A stretch of 64,000 nucleotides of DNA, taken from contig JAHREC010000062.1 in NCBI GenBank assembly GCA_020081605.1, forward strand, positions 3,162,001-3,226,000, read 5' to 3'. The notes beneath the pieces were generated by a model that ran no database searches, was not told where the DNA came from, and saw only the letters and a program-made list of their open reading frames with translations. This document shows, one piece after another, positions 11,776 to 24,728 of the stretch (position 1 is the stretch's first letter; every line of letters starts with the position of its first letter). The DNA comes from Albifimbria verrucaria. Taxonomy: Eukaryota > Ascomycota > Sordariomycetes > Hypocreales > Stachybotryaceae. The position numbers were made by a program, and so were the translations under genes.

Positions 11776-13108
11776 GCAACGAAGAAGCATTAAATGATAT
11801 TATTAGAACGACGTATGGATATAGACGATTTATAGATTTAACGGCATTCGAGGAGTGCATTTCAACCTGTCCATCATGTCCTCGATATTCCTAGAACATC
11901 TGTTGGTTCTGGTCCATGTTTGTCCATGGACAGAGCTGCATAATACAACCTTTAATCAATTCAGGCAAATATGACGAGCTCTAATCAGGAGAGGAGCATG
12001 CAGACTGCATAACCTACATTACGACAGCACGCCAGGAGCCTCCACATCATCAATTGGTGGACCTCGAGAAGAAGTGTCCCAGCATCCCTGGCCCTCATCT
12101 CCCATGTCTCTTCGGACACTCATTTCCGGACCCTCCCGGGCTGACGATGAGAATGACGAGATGCTACGAGTAGTAATTGTGATTGACAATACGACACTAT
12201 ACCCCACCCCCGCATCGCAAATTCCGCACTGATGCTTCCCAACTCCCGGGCGTTGGGTGAATGGAACAGTGGGGTTTCGACAGGCATTGTGCAAGGGGCT
12301 GCCGGACCATAGGCCAGTCACTCCATATGATGCTGCAAACAGGCTGATTCATTGCAATGCGACGCTGCACGAGTTCAGACGAAAATGTCGCCTTCAATGC
12401 TGGCCTTGTGTGCTGCAGGCCCGACCGAGTTCTCCAACTTGGATGGCTTCACCGAAACATGCCCCATCAAAAACATCATCAGCGGTAAACAATCCCTCGG
12501 CTCAACATAAGCATTGGCCCGAGAAATAAGAAGCCGTGCCAAGAAGCTTGAAGTTAACCATATGTTTAGCTGCATTGGCGAGCTGAACTAGAAATGCACC
12601 ATCCTCCGCCACTCTTTGGCGGGAAAACTCCGTCCACCACTCAGCCATCTCCCATCCAGACCTGCGGCCCTGCGGTCCAGGGCTAAAGCTCAACACCACA
12701 CCTTACCCCAGCTTTGTCCTTCTCCAAACGACCTTGAAGCTGCAGGCCTGTAAGCTGTTGATCTTGGGCTGCTCGCTTGGGGCTTGTTTCTCATGCCAAC
12801 CACACACCCTTTCCGAATCCCCACCAATCGACGTTGCCAATTGAAATCGTCCCTTCTGGAGAGCAGAGTCCGCATGCATTGCTGATTGATTACAGCATGG
12901 TGAGGGGTACGTGAGGGGCCTTCACAGCTTAGGAGCTCTGGAAACTGAATTGGCACGATGCTATAGGAGGACAATTCGTTTCCGGCAGCCATGGCAGGAT
13001 GTACTGCTCCAAATACATAAAGGGCTTGTCCGCTTGCCTCCGAGGGGCTTGACATTGGGACAGCTCCAGCTCTTTGCCCATTGACCAAGTTCAGCTCCCT
13101 TGTTCAAG
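11776..13108. other. intergenic region, pectate lyase upstream
   Basis: No gene recognised. Two adjacent CreA-like SYGGRG sites on the minus strand (12202-12207 and 12208-12213) and one on the plus strand (GTGGGG, 12269-12274) lie 0.8-0.9 kb upstream of the pectate lyase. Such hexamers are common by chance. Confidence 0.4.
12202..12274. promoter_or_regulatory. clustered CreA-like GC boxes (tentative)
   Basis: CCCCAC at 12202, CCCCGC at 12208 and GTGGGG at 12269 match the SYGGRG carbon-repressor consensus, and closely paired sites are the functional arrangement known for CreA. The nearest candidate target is the pectate lyase, a typical carbon-repressed gene. This is motif evidence only. Confidence 0.22.
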
Positions 13109-14289
13109 ATGCGCTTCAACGTTTTCATCCTCGCCAACGTCCTGAGCCTTGCGGCCGCCACGCCGCTCGGCACCAGTGTAGGCAGCATCGCCTCGCAGGT
13201 CCTCGGCCTCGCCTCATGGGACATTGAGGGCTATGCCAAGGACAACCCTATCGGCGTGACAACCGGAGGCAAGGGAGGCAAGAAGGTCTACGTTTCTACG
13301 GCTGACGAGCTGCTCGCTGCCGGTGAAGGTACGGGCCCTCAAGTCATCTACATTAAGGGCGAGATCGCACTGCCTCGACGCCTACGACTCGCATCCAACA
13401 AGTCTCTCATTGGAGTCGGCTGGAACGCCGGTCTCCGCCAGAACAGTATCACAGTTACGAACCAGACCAACGTTATCATTCAGAACCTCAAGATTTCCAA
13501 GATTGTTGACAATGACTGCATCAACATTGTCAACACTACTCGTATGTGGGTTGACCACAACGAGTTTGAGTCTGAGTTCTCTGTGGAGATTGGCCCTGAC
13601 TTCTACGTAAGTTTCTTAGCAAGTCGGATTGTTTTAGATCTTAGAGACTAACAGAAGTGAATCTAGGATGGCCAAGTCGACATCAACCGTGCCTCCGACT
13701 GGATCACCGTCTCCTGGAACTACTTCCACGACCACTGGAAGTCCTCACTGGTTGGCAACGGCGACAGCTTGCGCGACGTCGACTTTGGCAAGCTGCACAT
13801 CACCTACCACCACAACTACTGGCGCAACGTTGGCACTCGAGGCCCCGCCGGTCGCTTCGGTCACCAGCACATCTACAACAACCTCTACAAGGATTTCCTA
13901 TATCAGGCCATCCACTCGCGCTCTGACAACCAGGTTCTCGTTGAGGGCAACGTTTTCCGTGGCAAGACCCGTGAGGCTCTGAGCACCTACGGTCTCGTTA
14001 TCCCTGAGGACAGCCCCAACACCTGCGTCTGCGGTGATGAGGAGCTCGACGGCTTTGCCAACCTTGGTGCAAGTAAGTTTCCCCTCTCTTTATCTTTGGC
14101 AGGACCTATCATGTCTGTCCAAAACGAGTCTCTGTGCTGACGACTTTGACAGAGAACGATTTTGGCGGTGCCGGTGTCAACATTACTCAAGTTGGCGACT
14201 TCACCAAGGCCGACTACAAGTACAAGCTCACTCCCCTCTTGCTGGTCCAGCCTCTTGTAAAGCTTGGTGTTGGTGTTGGCAAAATCTAG
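13109..14289 (+). CDS. secreted pectate lyase, PL1 family
   Basis: Cleaves polygalacturonan by beta-elimination outside the cell. Three exons give a clean 346-residue protein: introns at 13607-13666 (branch ACTAAC, acceptor ATCTAG) and 14073-14152 (GTAAGT ... TTGACAG). The signal peptide is MRFNVFILANVLSLAAA, followed by TPLG. Family signatures are WVDHNEF (calcium-site region, near residue 147), the parallel beta-helix Asn/Val ladder (NVIIQNLKIS) and the catalytic RxPxxR motif as RGPAGR. Potential N-glycosylation sites are NQT, NTT and NIT. There are no frameshifts. It is isolated from other wall-degrading genes here. Confidence 0.96.
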
Positions 14290-15147
14290 ACAAGGACAGG
14301 CGGAGGCAGAAAGACAGTAATAGAACATGTATGCATTACGTGTTAGGTGGGAAAGAAGATTTTACCCTAATTTCGTTATACATAAAGTAAACCCGTTCAA
14401 CCTCATAACGGTATAGATAACAATCTTATTTAAATACATTACCTAAGCAATTGCTCTGAAATCCATGATCAATGTCTGTTATTGTTCTTCTCCTGCGTAT
14501 CAGCTACGTATAGTATCGCAAGACAGCAGGGGCCGCTGTATCGTTGTAACGTATGATTATGAAGTATTTCTGTTAAGTCGTGTTCAATTTGGCATCTGAT
14601 ACTCTCATTGCAGGAATCATGAAATGGGGCTTTGCTATTGGATTATGACACTGGCTGTCCCTTTCCTCTAGTGCGCGTCAAATGACACACAGTCTCAGCC
14701 CAATGACTAAGAATAGGATTATGTTGCTGGGCGTCTAAAGTGGTTTGCTCAATATGCCAAGGGCATTATCATCTTTATTTGCCCTAAATGATCTCCTACT
14801 AGGCTCTACATGTCTTGTAATTTGATGAAGTTTTCAACAACAAAGAGAAAAGTGATCAGCCTTATGCTGCTTGTGAATTAAAATCTCATGAACTTCACAC
14901 AAAGATATATGGTGTTTATGACCCACCTTTTTAACCGCCATGCCAGGGTTGTGCAGTGTTCTGTTTCATCAGGCGCTTTTATTGCGAGGCATATGAGCCA
15001 GCCTATAAGATCAGGATAGATCAGACTTGACCCCGAGGAGCCCTTCAGGGTGCATTCCCTATGACCAGATTGATATGAACACGTCGCGTAGTTGGATCAA
15101 AGCGCGACAGACATCAACACCACCAACAGTACATGGCAGAACAATAG
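14290..15147. other. A/T-rich intergenic region
   Basis: No gene recognised. It is more A/T-rich than its flanks and separates the pectate lyase from the STAND gene. The 3' portion serves as the upstream region of the latter. Confidence 0.45.
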
Positions 15148-18100
15148 ATGACCATGGATCCCGCCGCTGCTATTGGGCTGGCCGCCAGTGTCATCACTTT
15201 TATTGACTTTGCTCTCAGAATATTCAGCACGGGTTCTGAAATCGCCAGTTCAGCAAGCGGCGCCACTGAGCACAATAATGAGCTAAACAAGGTCTATACT
15301 ACTTTCAAAGACTTTGTTTCTAGGCTCGAGCCAACGCAGACCAGCATGTCCACGCATGACGACAGCTACAAAAATGGTTCTCACTCCTGGAATACATTTG
15401 AGATCAGGAAACGGATGACGGAGCATTCTGCAGCTCTACAGCAAGTGGCGACAGAATGTAGGATCATTTGCGACCAGATGTTGAACGCCTTGGAACGTCT
15501 CAGAGTTCAAAAGAACACGAAATTCCGATATCTCAAGTCCCTTCGTGCAGCACTTGAGACAGTTCTTACAGCAAAGAGAATCAAGGAGTTAGAAGAGAGG
15601 CTCAAGCGATTTCAGACGCTCATTGCCCTTCATTTCTTTCCACTACTCAGGTCAGTATTCTTTTCGAGGTTGTTTACCCAATATTGCTAATCACTCATTG
15701 TAGCAACCAGCATTCGTACGTTATGGAAATTTCGAAAGAATTGCAACGTGAGCAACGTCGCTTGCATTTTGAGCAGACGGCCAGATTTAATGATTTATCG
15801 AAAAGACTAAGCAATGTCATGAGCAGCATTGAATCCATTCCTTCTAGGACCCTTGATACGTTGGGTGAGAACATTCTAGTCCACAGCGAAAAGGGTTTTG
15901 CACATAACCATTCGAGATCACGAAAGCCACCAAATCAGCTTTATCCAACGGATTTAAGCGGCCTTGAATATATTTTATCAGATCTCTCGCTGATAGAGCG
16001 AAATCTGGATACGATAGCCAACGAAGAGAGGGTTTTGAGAAGCCTAAACTACGAATCTCGAAAGCACCGCCACGAGAAGATACCTAAAGCGCATGTATCG
16101 ACCTTCGAATGGATTTTTCCTTGTCACAGTTCCAGTACAGACCACACTATTAATCAGCACAGTGAAAAACAGCTCCGTTTCCTGCGATGGCTTCAGTCTG
16201 GTCTCGGTATATTTTGGATATTTGGAAAAGCCGGGGCTGGCAAGTCCACAATGATGAAGTTCATTGTAAACCACAATGCTACAGCAGACGCTCTGAGAGA
16301 GTGGGGCGGTGCAAAAAGGTCGTACTTGCTGCCCATTACTTCTGGAGCGCAGGTACAGGAATGCAAAAGTCGTTGAACGGACTTCTCCAAGAGTTGCTCT
16401 ACGACGTCCTGCGGCAATGTCCGGATCTCATTGCTGAGATATTCCCAGACCGGTGGCGAAAAATCAATTCTCCAACACCGCAAAATATCCCTACATCTTG
16501 GCCAGTAGATGAACTCCTCAAAGGTCTCAGAGACCTCGCGCAGCATCCAGCAGTACCTGTTAAGTGTTGCTTCTTCATCGATGGGTTGGACGAGTACGAT
16601 GGAGATCACTACGAGCTTTGTCAATTACTGGCCTCCTTGTCAAACTCGACAAACTTCAAGTTTTGTCTCTCAAGCAGGCCATGGAATGTTTTCGAGGATG
16701 CATTTGCAGCAGACACATCAAAGAAGATGTGTGTCCATGAGCTCACACTCCAAGATATTAAGAACTACGCAGAAAGCTGTCTGACAAAGCACTCGAGATG
16801 GAAGGACGTTTATATCACCAATGAGGAGTCACAACAATTCATTGCTGATATAGCAAAAAGAGCACAAGGCGTATTTCTCTGGGTTTCTCTTGTTGTTAAA
16901 TCTTTACGAGATGGTCTTGTAAATGGAGATAAAATAGGCGACCTTCAAAAACGCCTTGAAGCCCTTCCAAGTGACCTCGAATTGGTTTTCAAGCTCATGC
17001 TAGATCGCGTCGAGCCTTTTTACCATAAATATATGGCTGAAACATTTCGATTCACGATAGGGGTCAAGAAGCCTTTACACCTCCTGACTTACATGGTAAG
17101 AGAATACGAGGAGGAAGATGGAGAATACGCATTAGTGAAAGATACGCACAAACAAATGACAATGTCTCGCCTTTCGTCTAAATTGAAAAATCCCTGTAAA
17201 AGGCGGATCAATGCAAGGTGTGGAGGTCTACTCTGTGTCGAGATGGACCAAGTCGAATTCATCCATCGGACGGTTCATGATTTTCTCTTGACACCGTCTA
17301 TGCAGACATATCTGAAGCAAAGGCTGAACCCGAATTTCAAAATCAATTTATCTAGGACGAAATCTTTGGCTTTTTTGATAAGATGCTTGTTATTAGGTGA
17401 GATTACTCTCGAGAATACCAATAACATGATTGATCTATGGAGTCATTGATTCTATATGCCGGCGAATCAATGAAGGAAGATGCAAGTGCAACAGTCTCAA
17501 TTATGGATGGGATTTGCAACATATTCCGTAGTTGCTCTGGAAGTGGATTCGTCTCCATAGGCAACTCAATCTTCGACATTTTAAGCAAAGACGGACACCA
17601 GGTCATTGACATTGACACAATCACTACCCAACGCTCGCTTCGACACAATGTCAGGGTACCTACGGAAGCGCATATTCACGCACAGGATCAACTTTATCAG
17701 CTGTTCTTGCTGACATCGGGTGTTAGCCGATTCCTTACGGATAAATTACTGAGTTATCTCAATAACCTTAGTACCAACAGGTCAGCCTTGTTTACAATCA
17801 TAAACATAATAATTCACCGCTGGAAGAAGCACTACATGGAAGCTATTGCAGATCTGATAAACGGAGGCTTCGATCCCAACGAAAAAAACGATATGGGGAA
17901 TCAGTATGGCATAAATTCTTGAGACACTGTGTCAACGAGACCCCTTTTACAACTATGGCGAAGAACTATTAGTCAGAGATTCTGGAATGTCCATTTTCTC
18001 CATTTTCCTCAAGCATGGGGCATATCGTACTCGCAGATTCACTATCAGGAAAAGGAATGCTTTCCTTTTACCCACCTTGTCATACACCTTTTTCTTTTAA

Positions 18101-18544
18101 ATGTCATCCCGCTTTTGAGTAACGACTTCCTAACAGGTAGTCACGAACAAAATAGGCTACAATTGGAGGATCTTTTCTACCATCTTGGAGAGGAGCTACA
18201 AGAATGGGCGGTGCCACATAGAATAACCGGGCTGGACAAATGCGATCAGGAAAGAGCAGATAAGGTAAAGCTATTGATTTCACAAGGGCATAAGTTCAGT
18301 GCCTCTGCGGTGTCCCTCGTGCCGGGCGTTAGCATGTACTTCCCCTATCCTCAGCGGGCCACTGTTGGCACAAATCAGGGAGGGCCAGAAGCATGAGAAA
18401 AGACAAGGTAGTAGTTTCCTAGGACCTGGTGAGCATCAGTCGGAGAAGTCACGTCCGGTGAAGAAAATGAAGCTGGAACAAGCATCAGAGGGTGCAAGAG
18501 TTAGTAGTGGTGGCAAGGAACGGGTGGTGATTGTGATTGATTAG
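15148..18544 (+). CDS. NACHT/STAND (NLR-like) protein, frameshifted
   Basis: Fungal STAND-type signalling NTPase. The N-terminal segment (MDPAAAIGLAASVITFIDFALRI) is typical of the fungal STAND N-terminal domain. An intron at 15651-15703 (GTCAGT ... CTAATC ... TTGTAG) is followed by a coiled linker. The NACHT domain has Walker A GKAGAGKST (16224) and Walker B CFFIDGLDEYDGDH (about 16570). An SSRPW sensor-like stretch and a long helical region follow. The C-terminal part has weak ankyrin-like units (LINGGFDPNEKNDMG, FLKHGA) and ends in a basic stretch (VKKMKLE) plus ERVVIVID. Frame breaks: A5 16313-16317, gg 17439-17440, G4 17895-17898, near 17961, and at least one more between 18050 and 18380. 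The last part and the exact stop are therefore uncertain (18396 or 18544). Earlier Met at 15148 or Met 15154 may be the start. Confidence 0.8.
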
Positions 18545-21500
18545 GTACAGGTTTAAGGACAGGGGACAGACCCATTGGAAAAAGGATCGCAAGTGATAGG
18601 CCAAGGATGGCATGAACGGATATGGATCAAATACTCAAGCAACTAAATCAAGAGGATGCGACAAGCCGTGAAATCGCACCAAGACTGGAAGAAATCTCGT
18701 CTTATGTCGAATGCCGACTTGATATAAAGGAACATACAATCCTTAGGAGTAGGTATTCTCCATAATTAACACTTACACTCCTTCTTATCGTGCCACTTTT
18801 TCTTGATACTTGCCATACTTGCGTGAGTCAGATACAAAAAAACAGAGCAGCCACTTAATATTGTACGTAACACAAGGTCAAGACAATGTCACCATGCCAC
18901 ACAACAACACTGGGCTACTTACGTAACATCGGAAACAAGCCGAGTTGCTTCTAGACGCATGATAAAGAAGTCTTCTACGCAGACAACTTCCGATGCACTG
19001 CTGCTTCCATCACCTCTGCAGGGTCCTGTCCTCGCACGACAGCCAGCCCCGGGCTCGCCGTCGGTGAGGTCCCGAAAGCTCCATGCGCAAAAGGCTCTCC
19101 CACAGGACCGGGGTGGGCCAGGAAAGCCGTTTGGGCGGGCGGCGCTAGCGCAATGTAACCAAGGATGCAACCATGACCCCGCTGGGATCTTCTGTAGCAG
19201 CATGCGGTTGGCCGTGCGGCAAGGGAAGAAGGCACATTGATCACCGGCAGAGAGGGCACTACGGGTGCCAAGGACGGGTAGATCGGCATGAGCCTCACAT
19301 GGACAGGAAGATGGCGGCCGGCGAGGAGAGGCTGATGGCTATGAGCGTTCGGGGAATGTTTCTGGTGGTGATGGTTGCGGTTGAGTTGGCACAGAGAGGT
19401 TGGCGAGAGCAAGAAACGTGGTGCTGACGGAGCAAAAGGCCTGCCTCGTTTAGGGAGCTGTGTGACCATCAGGTGTGTTTGCTGGCGCTGCAGATCGCCC
19501 ACCCGCACGGGGACTCTCCGGAAAATGCCTCCAACACTGAGCGGAAAGAATCAATGATGTTTGGCCTCGTCGGCAATTGAGATGGAGCTGCACCCTTACT
19601 AGTTCGTGCACGTCCTCCCCGCGATGCCCCATGGGGGTTGGGGTAAGGTGATTGAGCACGGGACTCGGCCGTTGACAGACCAACTGCACATCGCGAAGGG
19701 CTTTTGCGCCCTGCAAGAATGGGCTGACGGGAGAACGAGCGTGTCAAGGGCAAGTTTCCCGCATCCAGCCAGGCGAGCTCGTATGTTGTACCCGGAAAGA
19801 GGGCGTTTATCACGCTGACGGGAATTCTCTCCAAGGTGCAAGTTCTAGACTGGTGGCCATACATGTGATACGACGACGATGGAGAAGATACAGGCCCACA
19901 GCGAGCGCAACAATTCCCACGTCCAGTGCAATGCCGTGATCAACACCCTATCTATGGAGCCATGCGTCGGAGGCATTTCGCGGCAGGAGGTGGGTAACAG
20001 AATCGATAGACCAGGTGACGGCGAGACGAGCAGCCCTTGCCTGCTGGCGAGGTGAGGTAGTTACCCACAAACTCCCCAGGGCCGGGGTGGTGGACTTGCA
20101 TACGCGAACGCCATGATGAACCGAGTACGGGGAGAGACCCTGGGCTAGTACAGTCGACTACGTAAATGGCCACGCTTTTCCTTCTCTTTTCCTCCGTTTG
20201 GAGCTGCCACAACCGCCCCTAGACGTGAGGTGGAAGAGTTTCGTGTTGTCTGATAAAGAGAGGTAGGTCGGCAGTGGAGAGAAGCTTTCTCCTGGTGGTG
20301 AAACAACAAGTCGAGTTTGACCCAGCTCGTGTAAAAAAGAAATGGACGCTAGGCCTAGAAGACCCAAGGGAGGAAAACCAGTGGCTTCTGTACCCCTAAA
20401 AGAACTAATGTAGCGCTGGTGTTTAAGTCTTAAATTTTGTGTTTTCTCGTGCACGATGATGCTTAAATTTACCCTTACCTGCGGTTTGGGGAACCTTGCG
20501 AGTCACGTCTCTGCCGATCCCTTCAAAGCGGAAAACAATCATGTCCTCCTTGCTTTCCCTCTGCTGTACGTCGTAGTTGAAACCGGCCGGATCCCCGCGC
20601 GCCACATCACATCATCGTCTCCAAGAGATCCCTGCTCATTCCATACCCCTCGAAGATGTTATCGTTGTCGACGTTCGCTCTGACAGTAATGGACTCGTCA
20701 GTGTTTAAAAACAAGCTTCAACTTTCGGAGCTGTTTCAAAACGTCATGGCCCTGCCACTGCATGCTCCCCATTCTTCAAGGGTCCCTAGACGACCTCTGC
20801 GTTCTGGACCGAGCGAGATCGGTGGTTGTCTTGTTCCATTTCCATTCCCCACCGGCAATACGTCACATGAGTTGCAGAATGGCCAGATGTACAGACAGAG
20901 AGACATCGCCAATGCGATCCCCGCGCTCTATTGCATTTCCCTTTCCAGGGCCCCGGTTTATCTGGCTGCCTGGCCAGCCTTCTCTCCCTCCGTTCCGGGC
21001 GCCTCGCAGGTACCACCAGGCTAGAACATCTCTCGGTCCTTCTGGGCTAGACGAGAACGGGCTGGCTGCGGCTGCGGGGGCGCTTTCGTTGGTGAGACAC
21101 ATCCCGAGAGCCTTGTTCGGTGGTTAGAAATGGGACCGATATCAAACTGTCTTCCCCATCATCGGACATAAACCGCCGTCGGCCGAGTGCAAAACAATCC
21201 TCCCCATGCCATGTGTCCGACGAAACTTGTTCAGAGAGCGTCTCGCAACGTCCTCAAGGGCCCTCTAAATTTAACACCCAGAGCCCGTCGCCTGGTCGCG
21301 CCATTGCTTCACCAGCAGGCATACCGACGGGCCATGCAGCGCTGCAAACCCTCGCACGACGCATCGTGGCTCTGTGCGACGCCGATCAATGGATCATGGG
21401 CTGCATGGGCATGCGGTATGATACACTGCCAGTCCGTTCTGTCCCTCCCCTCCCTTGTCCACATGCTGCATCTCAACCTGCAAGTGTCGACAGATACACG

Positions 21501-21987
21501 TCCGACCAGTCCACACCCACATCATGTCCATGTCCATCTTACTTCAGATCTATGCCAAAGACGGTTCCCCACCCTTGCCTACATGTGCATGTCTAGCATC
21601 AGGTGTTGTTATCGCCTTGTCCATCTACCAGTACTTAAACTTTGCGATTCGTCTCTCTCGGAAAGAGAGGCTCCCTAATCCTACCCTACCATCGCTTCCG
21701 CTTCCCTCTTCCCTCTCCTCTCCCTGGCTGCCACAGCAAAGGCCTTGCCGTAGCTGCTCCCTTGCTGTCTTACTTTTTCTCCTTCAGCTACCTTCCAGAA
21801 GCCCTGGGTCTCACAAAAGCACACCGGCCCTTCCGTATACCGGTTTGCTTTATAGGTGCAGCAAACTTTGTCCCGAGCCTTTAAATTCTCGCCCTCCCGT
21901 GTCCTCTTCTTTCCGCACTCCGAACCATTCGCTTGCATTGTTACTCGAAAGTCGCGACGGCGGAGCGTAGTACATTCTTAGCAAACA
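18545..21987. other. 3.4 kb region without recognisable gene
   Basis: GC-rich between about 18950 and 21500 with many short open frames on both strands, none resembling a family. From about 21660 the sequence is C/T-rich with CTTCC and CTCTCC runs up to the transporter start, as in a long fungal leader. It may be an extended promoter/5' UTR or contain a noncoding transcript. No repeats or transposon hallmarks were seen. Confidence 0.45.
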
Positions 21988-23699
21988 ATGGCTTCGAATC
22001 AGACTCAGAATGAGCCGGCCGACCCCTTGGCCAAGGGCATCATCCCCACCATGAGGCAGTCCATCAAGGACCTCTTCATCTGGAAACAGCGTGTCGTCGT
22101 CTCCAACGAGTATGGCGAGACGCGATGCGAGTGGCAGGAGCCGGATCGCATCAAAAACCCCATCGGCCTCTTTGCCCAGCTGTCTCTCAAGGACTGGACT
22201 TTCTTCATCGTCGGCTTACTCGCCTGGACCGCTGATGCCTTCGACTTCCACGCGCTGTCAATCCAGACCACCAAGCTGGCCAAGTACTACGACCGCTCCA
22301 AGACCGATATCACCACTGCCATTACCCTGACCCTGCTGCTTCGTTCCGTCGGCGCAGCTTTCTTCGGTCTTGCTGGTGACAAGTGGGGACGCAAGTGGCC
22401 CATGGTCCTGAACATGATCGTCCTCGGTCTTCTCCAGATCGCAACCATTTACTGCGCAACCTACCAGCAGTTCCTCGCCGTGCGAAGTCTCTTCGGATTG
22501 TTCATGGGTGGTGTATACGGCAATGCGATTGCCATGGCTCTCGAGCAGTGCCCGTAAGTCGTTCCCAATGATGTCACAAATTGAGAGCAAGTTCCTGACT
22601 TAGCTTGCAGCGCCAACGCTCGTGGCTTGATGTCGGGCATTTTACAGCAGGGATACTCACTTGGCTATGTCTTGGCTGCGTGCGCCAATCTTGGCGTCGG
22701 GGGTAAGACGGAGACGTGGAAGACCGTTTTCTGGATTGGAGGTAAGCTAAACCAAACATTCCCACCATGAAACAAGAAGAAAAGTAAATCGACCAAAAAT
22801 TGGTTGATAGTTAATCTGAATGAACAAATTCGGGCATACGCTAACGATGTTCTTCTACAGCTGGTCTGTCCATTGGCGTTGGCCTCGTCCGTATCCTGTT
22901 CCCCGAGTCGCAACAGTTCCTCGAAGCCAAGGCCAAAGGAAAGAAGGCCACATCGCCTGGAGCTTTCTGGCGTGATGCGAAGAAGATGTTGGCAGTCGAG
23001 TGGAAGATGTGCATCTACTGTATCATCCTCATGACTTGGTTCAACTACTACTCCCACACCTCCCAAGACTCTTACACGACCTTCATGCTTACACAGAAGG
23101 AGTTGAACAACCAACAGGCATCGCGTGCTTCCATCATGATGAAAGTTGGTGCTTGCGTTGGCGGAACCATCATTGGGTATCTCAGCCAGTTTGTGGGTCG
23201 ACGACGAGCCATCGTCGTAGCCGCCCTCATGTCAGCCATCTTGATCCCTGCCTGGATTCTGCCCACCACCGAGTCTGGTCTCAGTGCATCTGGTTTCTTC
23301 CTGCAATTTTTCGTCCAAGGCGCTTGGGGTGTTATTCCCATCCACCTCAACGAGCTCTCCCCGCCTGCCTTCCGATCTTCGTTCCCCGGTGTAACTTACC
23401 AGCTCGGCAACATGATTTCGTCACCCTCTGCACAAATCGTCAACGCCATCGCCGAGAAGACATTCATCACTGTTAACGGTGGAGATAGAGTGGAAGCCTA
23501 CGGTCCTACCATGGGTGTGGCCACTGCGATTATTGCTATGGGCATCATTGTGACCACCATTCTGGGCCCGGAGCGACGCGGACGAAGCTTCGAGCATGCT
23601 GTTGCTGGGGTTGGTAACGACATTGATAAGAGCAGCACTGACGGTCCATTGGACGAGGAGAAAGGAAGCGTTGAGGCCATTCACGACGAGAAGAAGTGA
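21988..23699 (+). CDS. JEN-type monocarboxylate/proton symporter (MFS)
   Basis: Plasma-membrane carboxylate (lactate/pyruvate class) transporter of the sialate:H+ symporter/JEN group. Three exons give 511 residues: introns at 22554-22610 and 22742-22860 (branch CTAAC, acceptor CTACAG). The JEN motif NxxS/THxS/TQDxxxT appears as NYYSHTSQDSYTT. MFS loop motifs are GDKWGRKWP (after TM2) and GRRRAIV. Strongly conserved segments include TADAFDFHALS, LFGLFMGGVYGNAIAMALEQCP and SGILQQGYSLGYVLAA. About 12 membrane spans; the C-terminus is acidic and soluble. No frameshift. JEN genes are normally carbon-source regulated; the 3.4 kb upstream gap fits complex control but proves nothing. Confidence 0.94.
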
Positions 23700-24728
23700 G
23701 CCATGTAACTCGTCTGTCTTGTTATGCTGCACTGTTAAACGTGAAACTAGCTATTAAGCTAGATGATGATCGATGATCTTACATGAGTACAAGTATTATA
23801 TACCATATGCAAGTAGTTGAAGCAAATTGAAGCGGGGTTTCTTATTAACTGATGTCTGAGCCAGAATGTGTAAATGATCCCTAACAACTTGTGTTAACTA
23901 GTGAGCATTCCAACAATTTTCAGCCGCTAAGTCCATGCGATAACACATACCAAGCAAGCAGCAAGCAATTGGTGTACTCAACTGGGGTTTGAGGTGTCTC
24001 ATTTAAAAAGATAACCACAGCTGAGAAGTGTTCAGCCTCATGTCTCATTTTCAAATTCTCATAGCGACCAAAACTACGCCGTGTTATCGCAGGGTCGTTG
24101 TAAGGGTCACCTGGAAAATAGCACGCACAAAGCAAATGTTGGCCTTCCAATAGCGGGAAAAGATATGAGATTCTAAGTAACCAACGGCCTCATGTCATAC
24201 GAAAACCCTTTGGACAATCTGCATTTCAAATGTCTTGAGAGCTGTTAAAGCTTTGCCAAGATCCAAGGTATGTGACACGCAGGAGGTCGAATCCAAGTGT
24301 TCGACTTGAGTTGCCAAGGACTTAGGGAACCTGAGCTGGGATCCTGGTGATCTAACATAAAAGAAATAATAAAGAATATAAAAGAAAGAAAGAAAAAATT
24401 AGTCGCATTAAATACAAAGCACATAAATAACGTACTGGATTTCCAGCATGGTCATAATGCTGCAGCATCAATCCCAAATCATGAGCTCTTCCAATAAACC
24501 AAACTAACAAGCAGTATCAGAATAGATAAGCGATTGGAGGTGAGCTGACTCTCAAGCAGCCAGCCAAGTGACCTCATTGGCCATTCCCGATCCAGGTGCT
24601 TCCTGACCTACGTAAGGTCCCTTTGCAACGAACCAACCCCACATTAACCTCCATCCTCCCGCTTCCCACCCCCGAAGCTCGATCCCAATTCCTCCTCCCA
24701 GCGCAGCGCTCCACGCACAGCCCACGCC
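23700..24728. other. intergenic region
   Basis: A/T-rich from 23700 to 24450, including an A/G-rich tract near 24358-24400 (aaagaaagaaag). No gene or RNA recognised. The last 150 bases are C-rich leader of the GTR1 homologue. Confidence 0.45.

Noticed and set aside
15148..18544. STAND gene as a decayed pseudogene
   Set aside because: It has more frame breaks than most genes, but the same kind of one-base losses occur in essential genes here, so decay is not needed to explain them. It remains possible.
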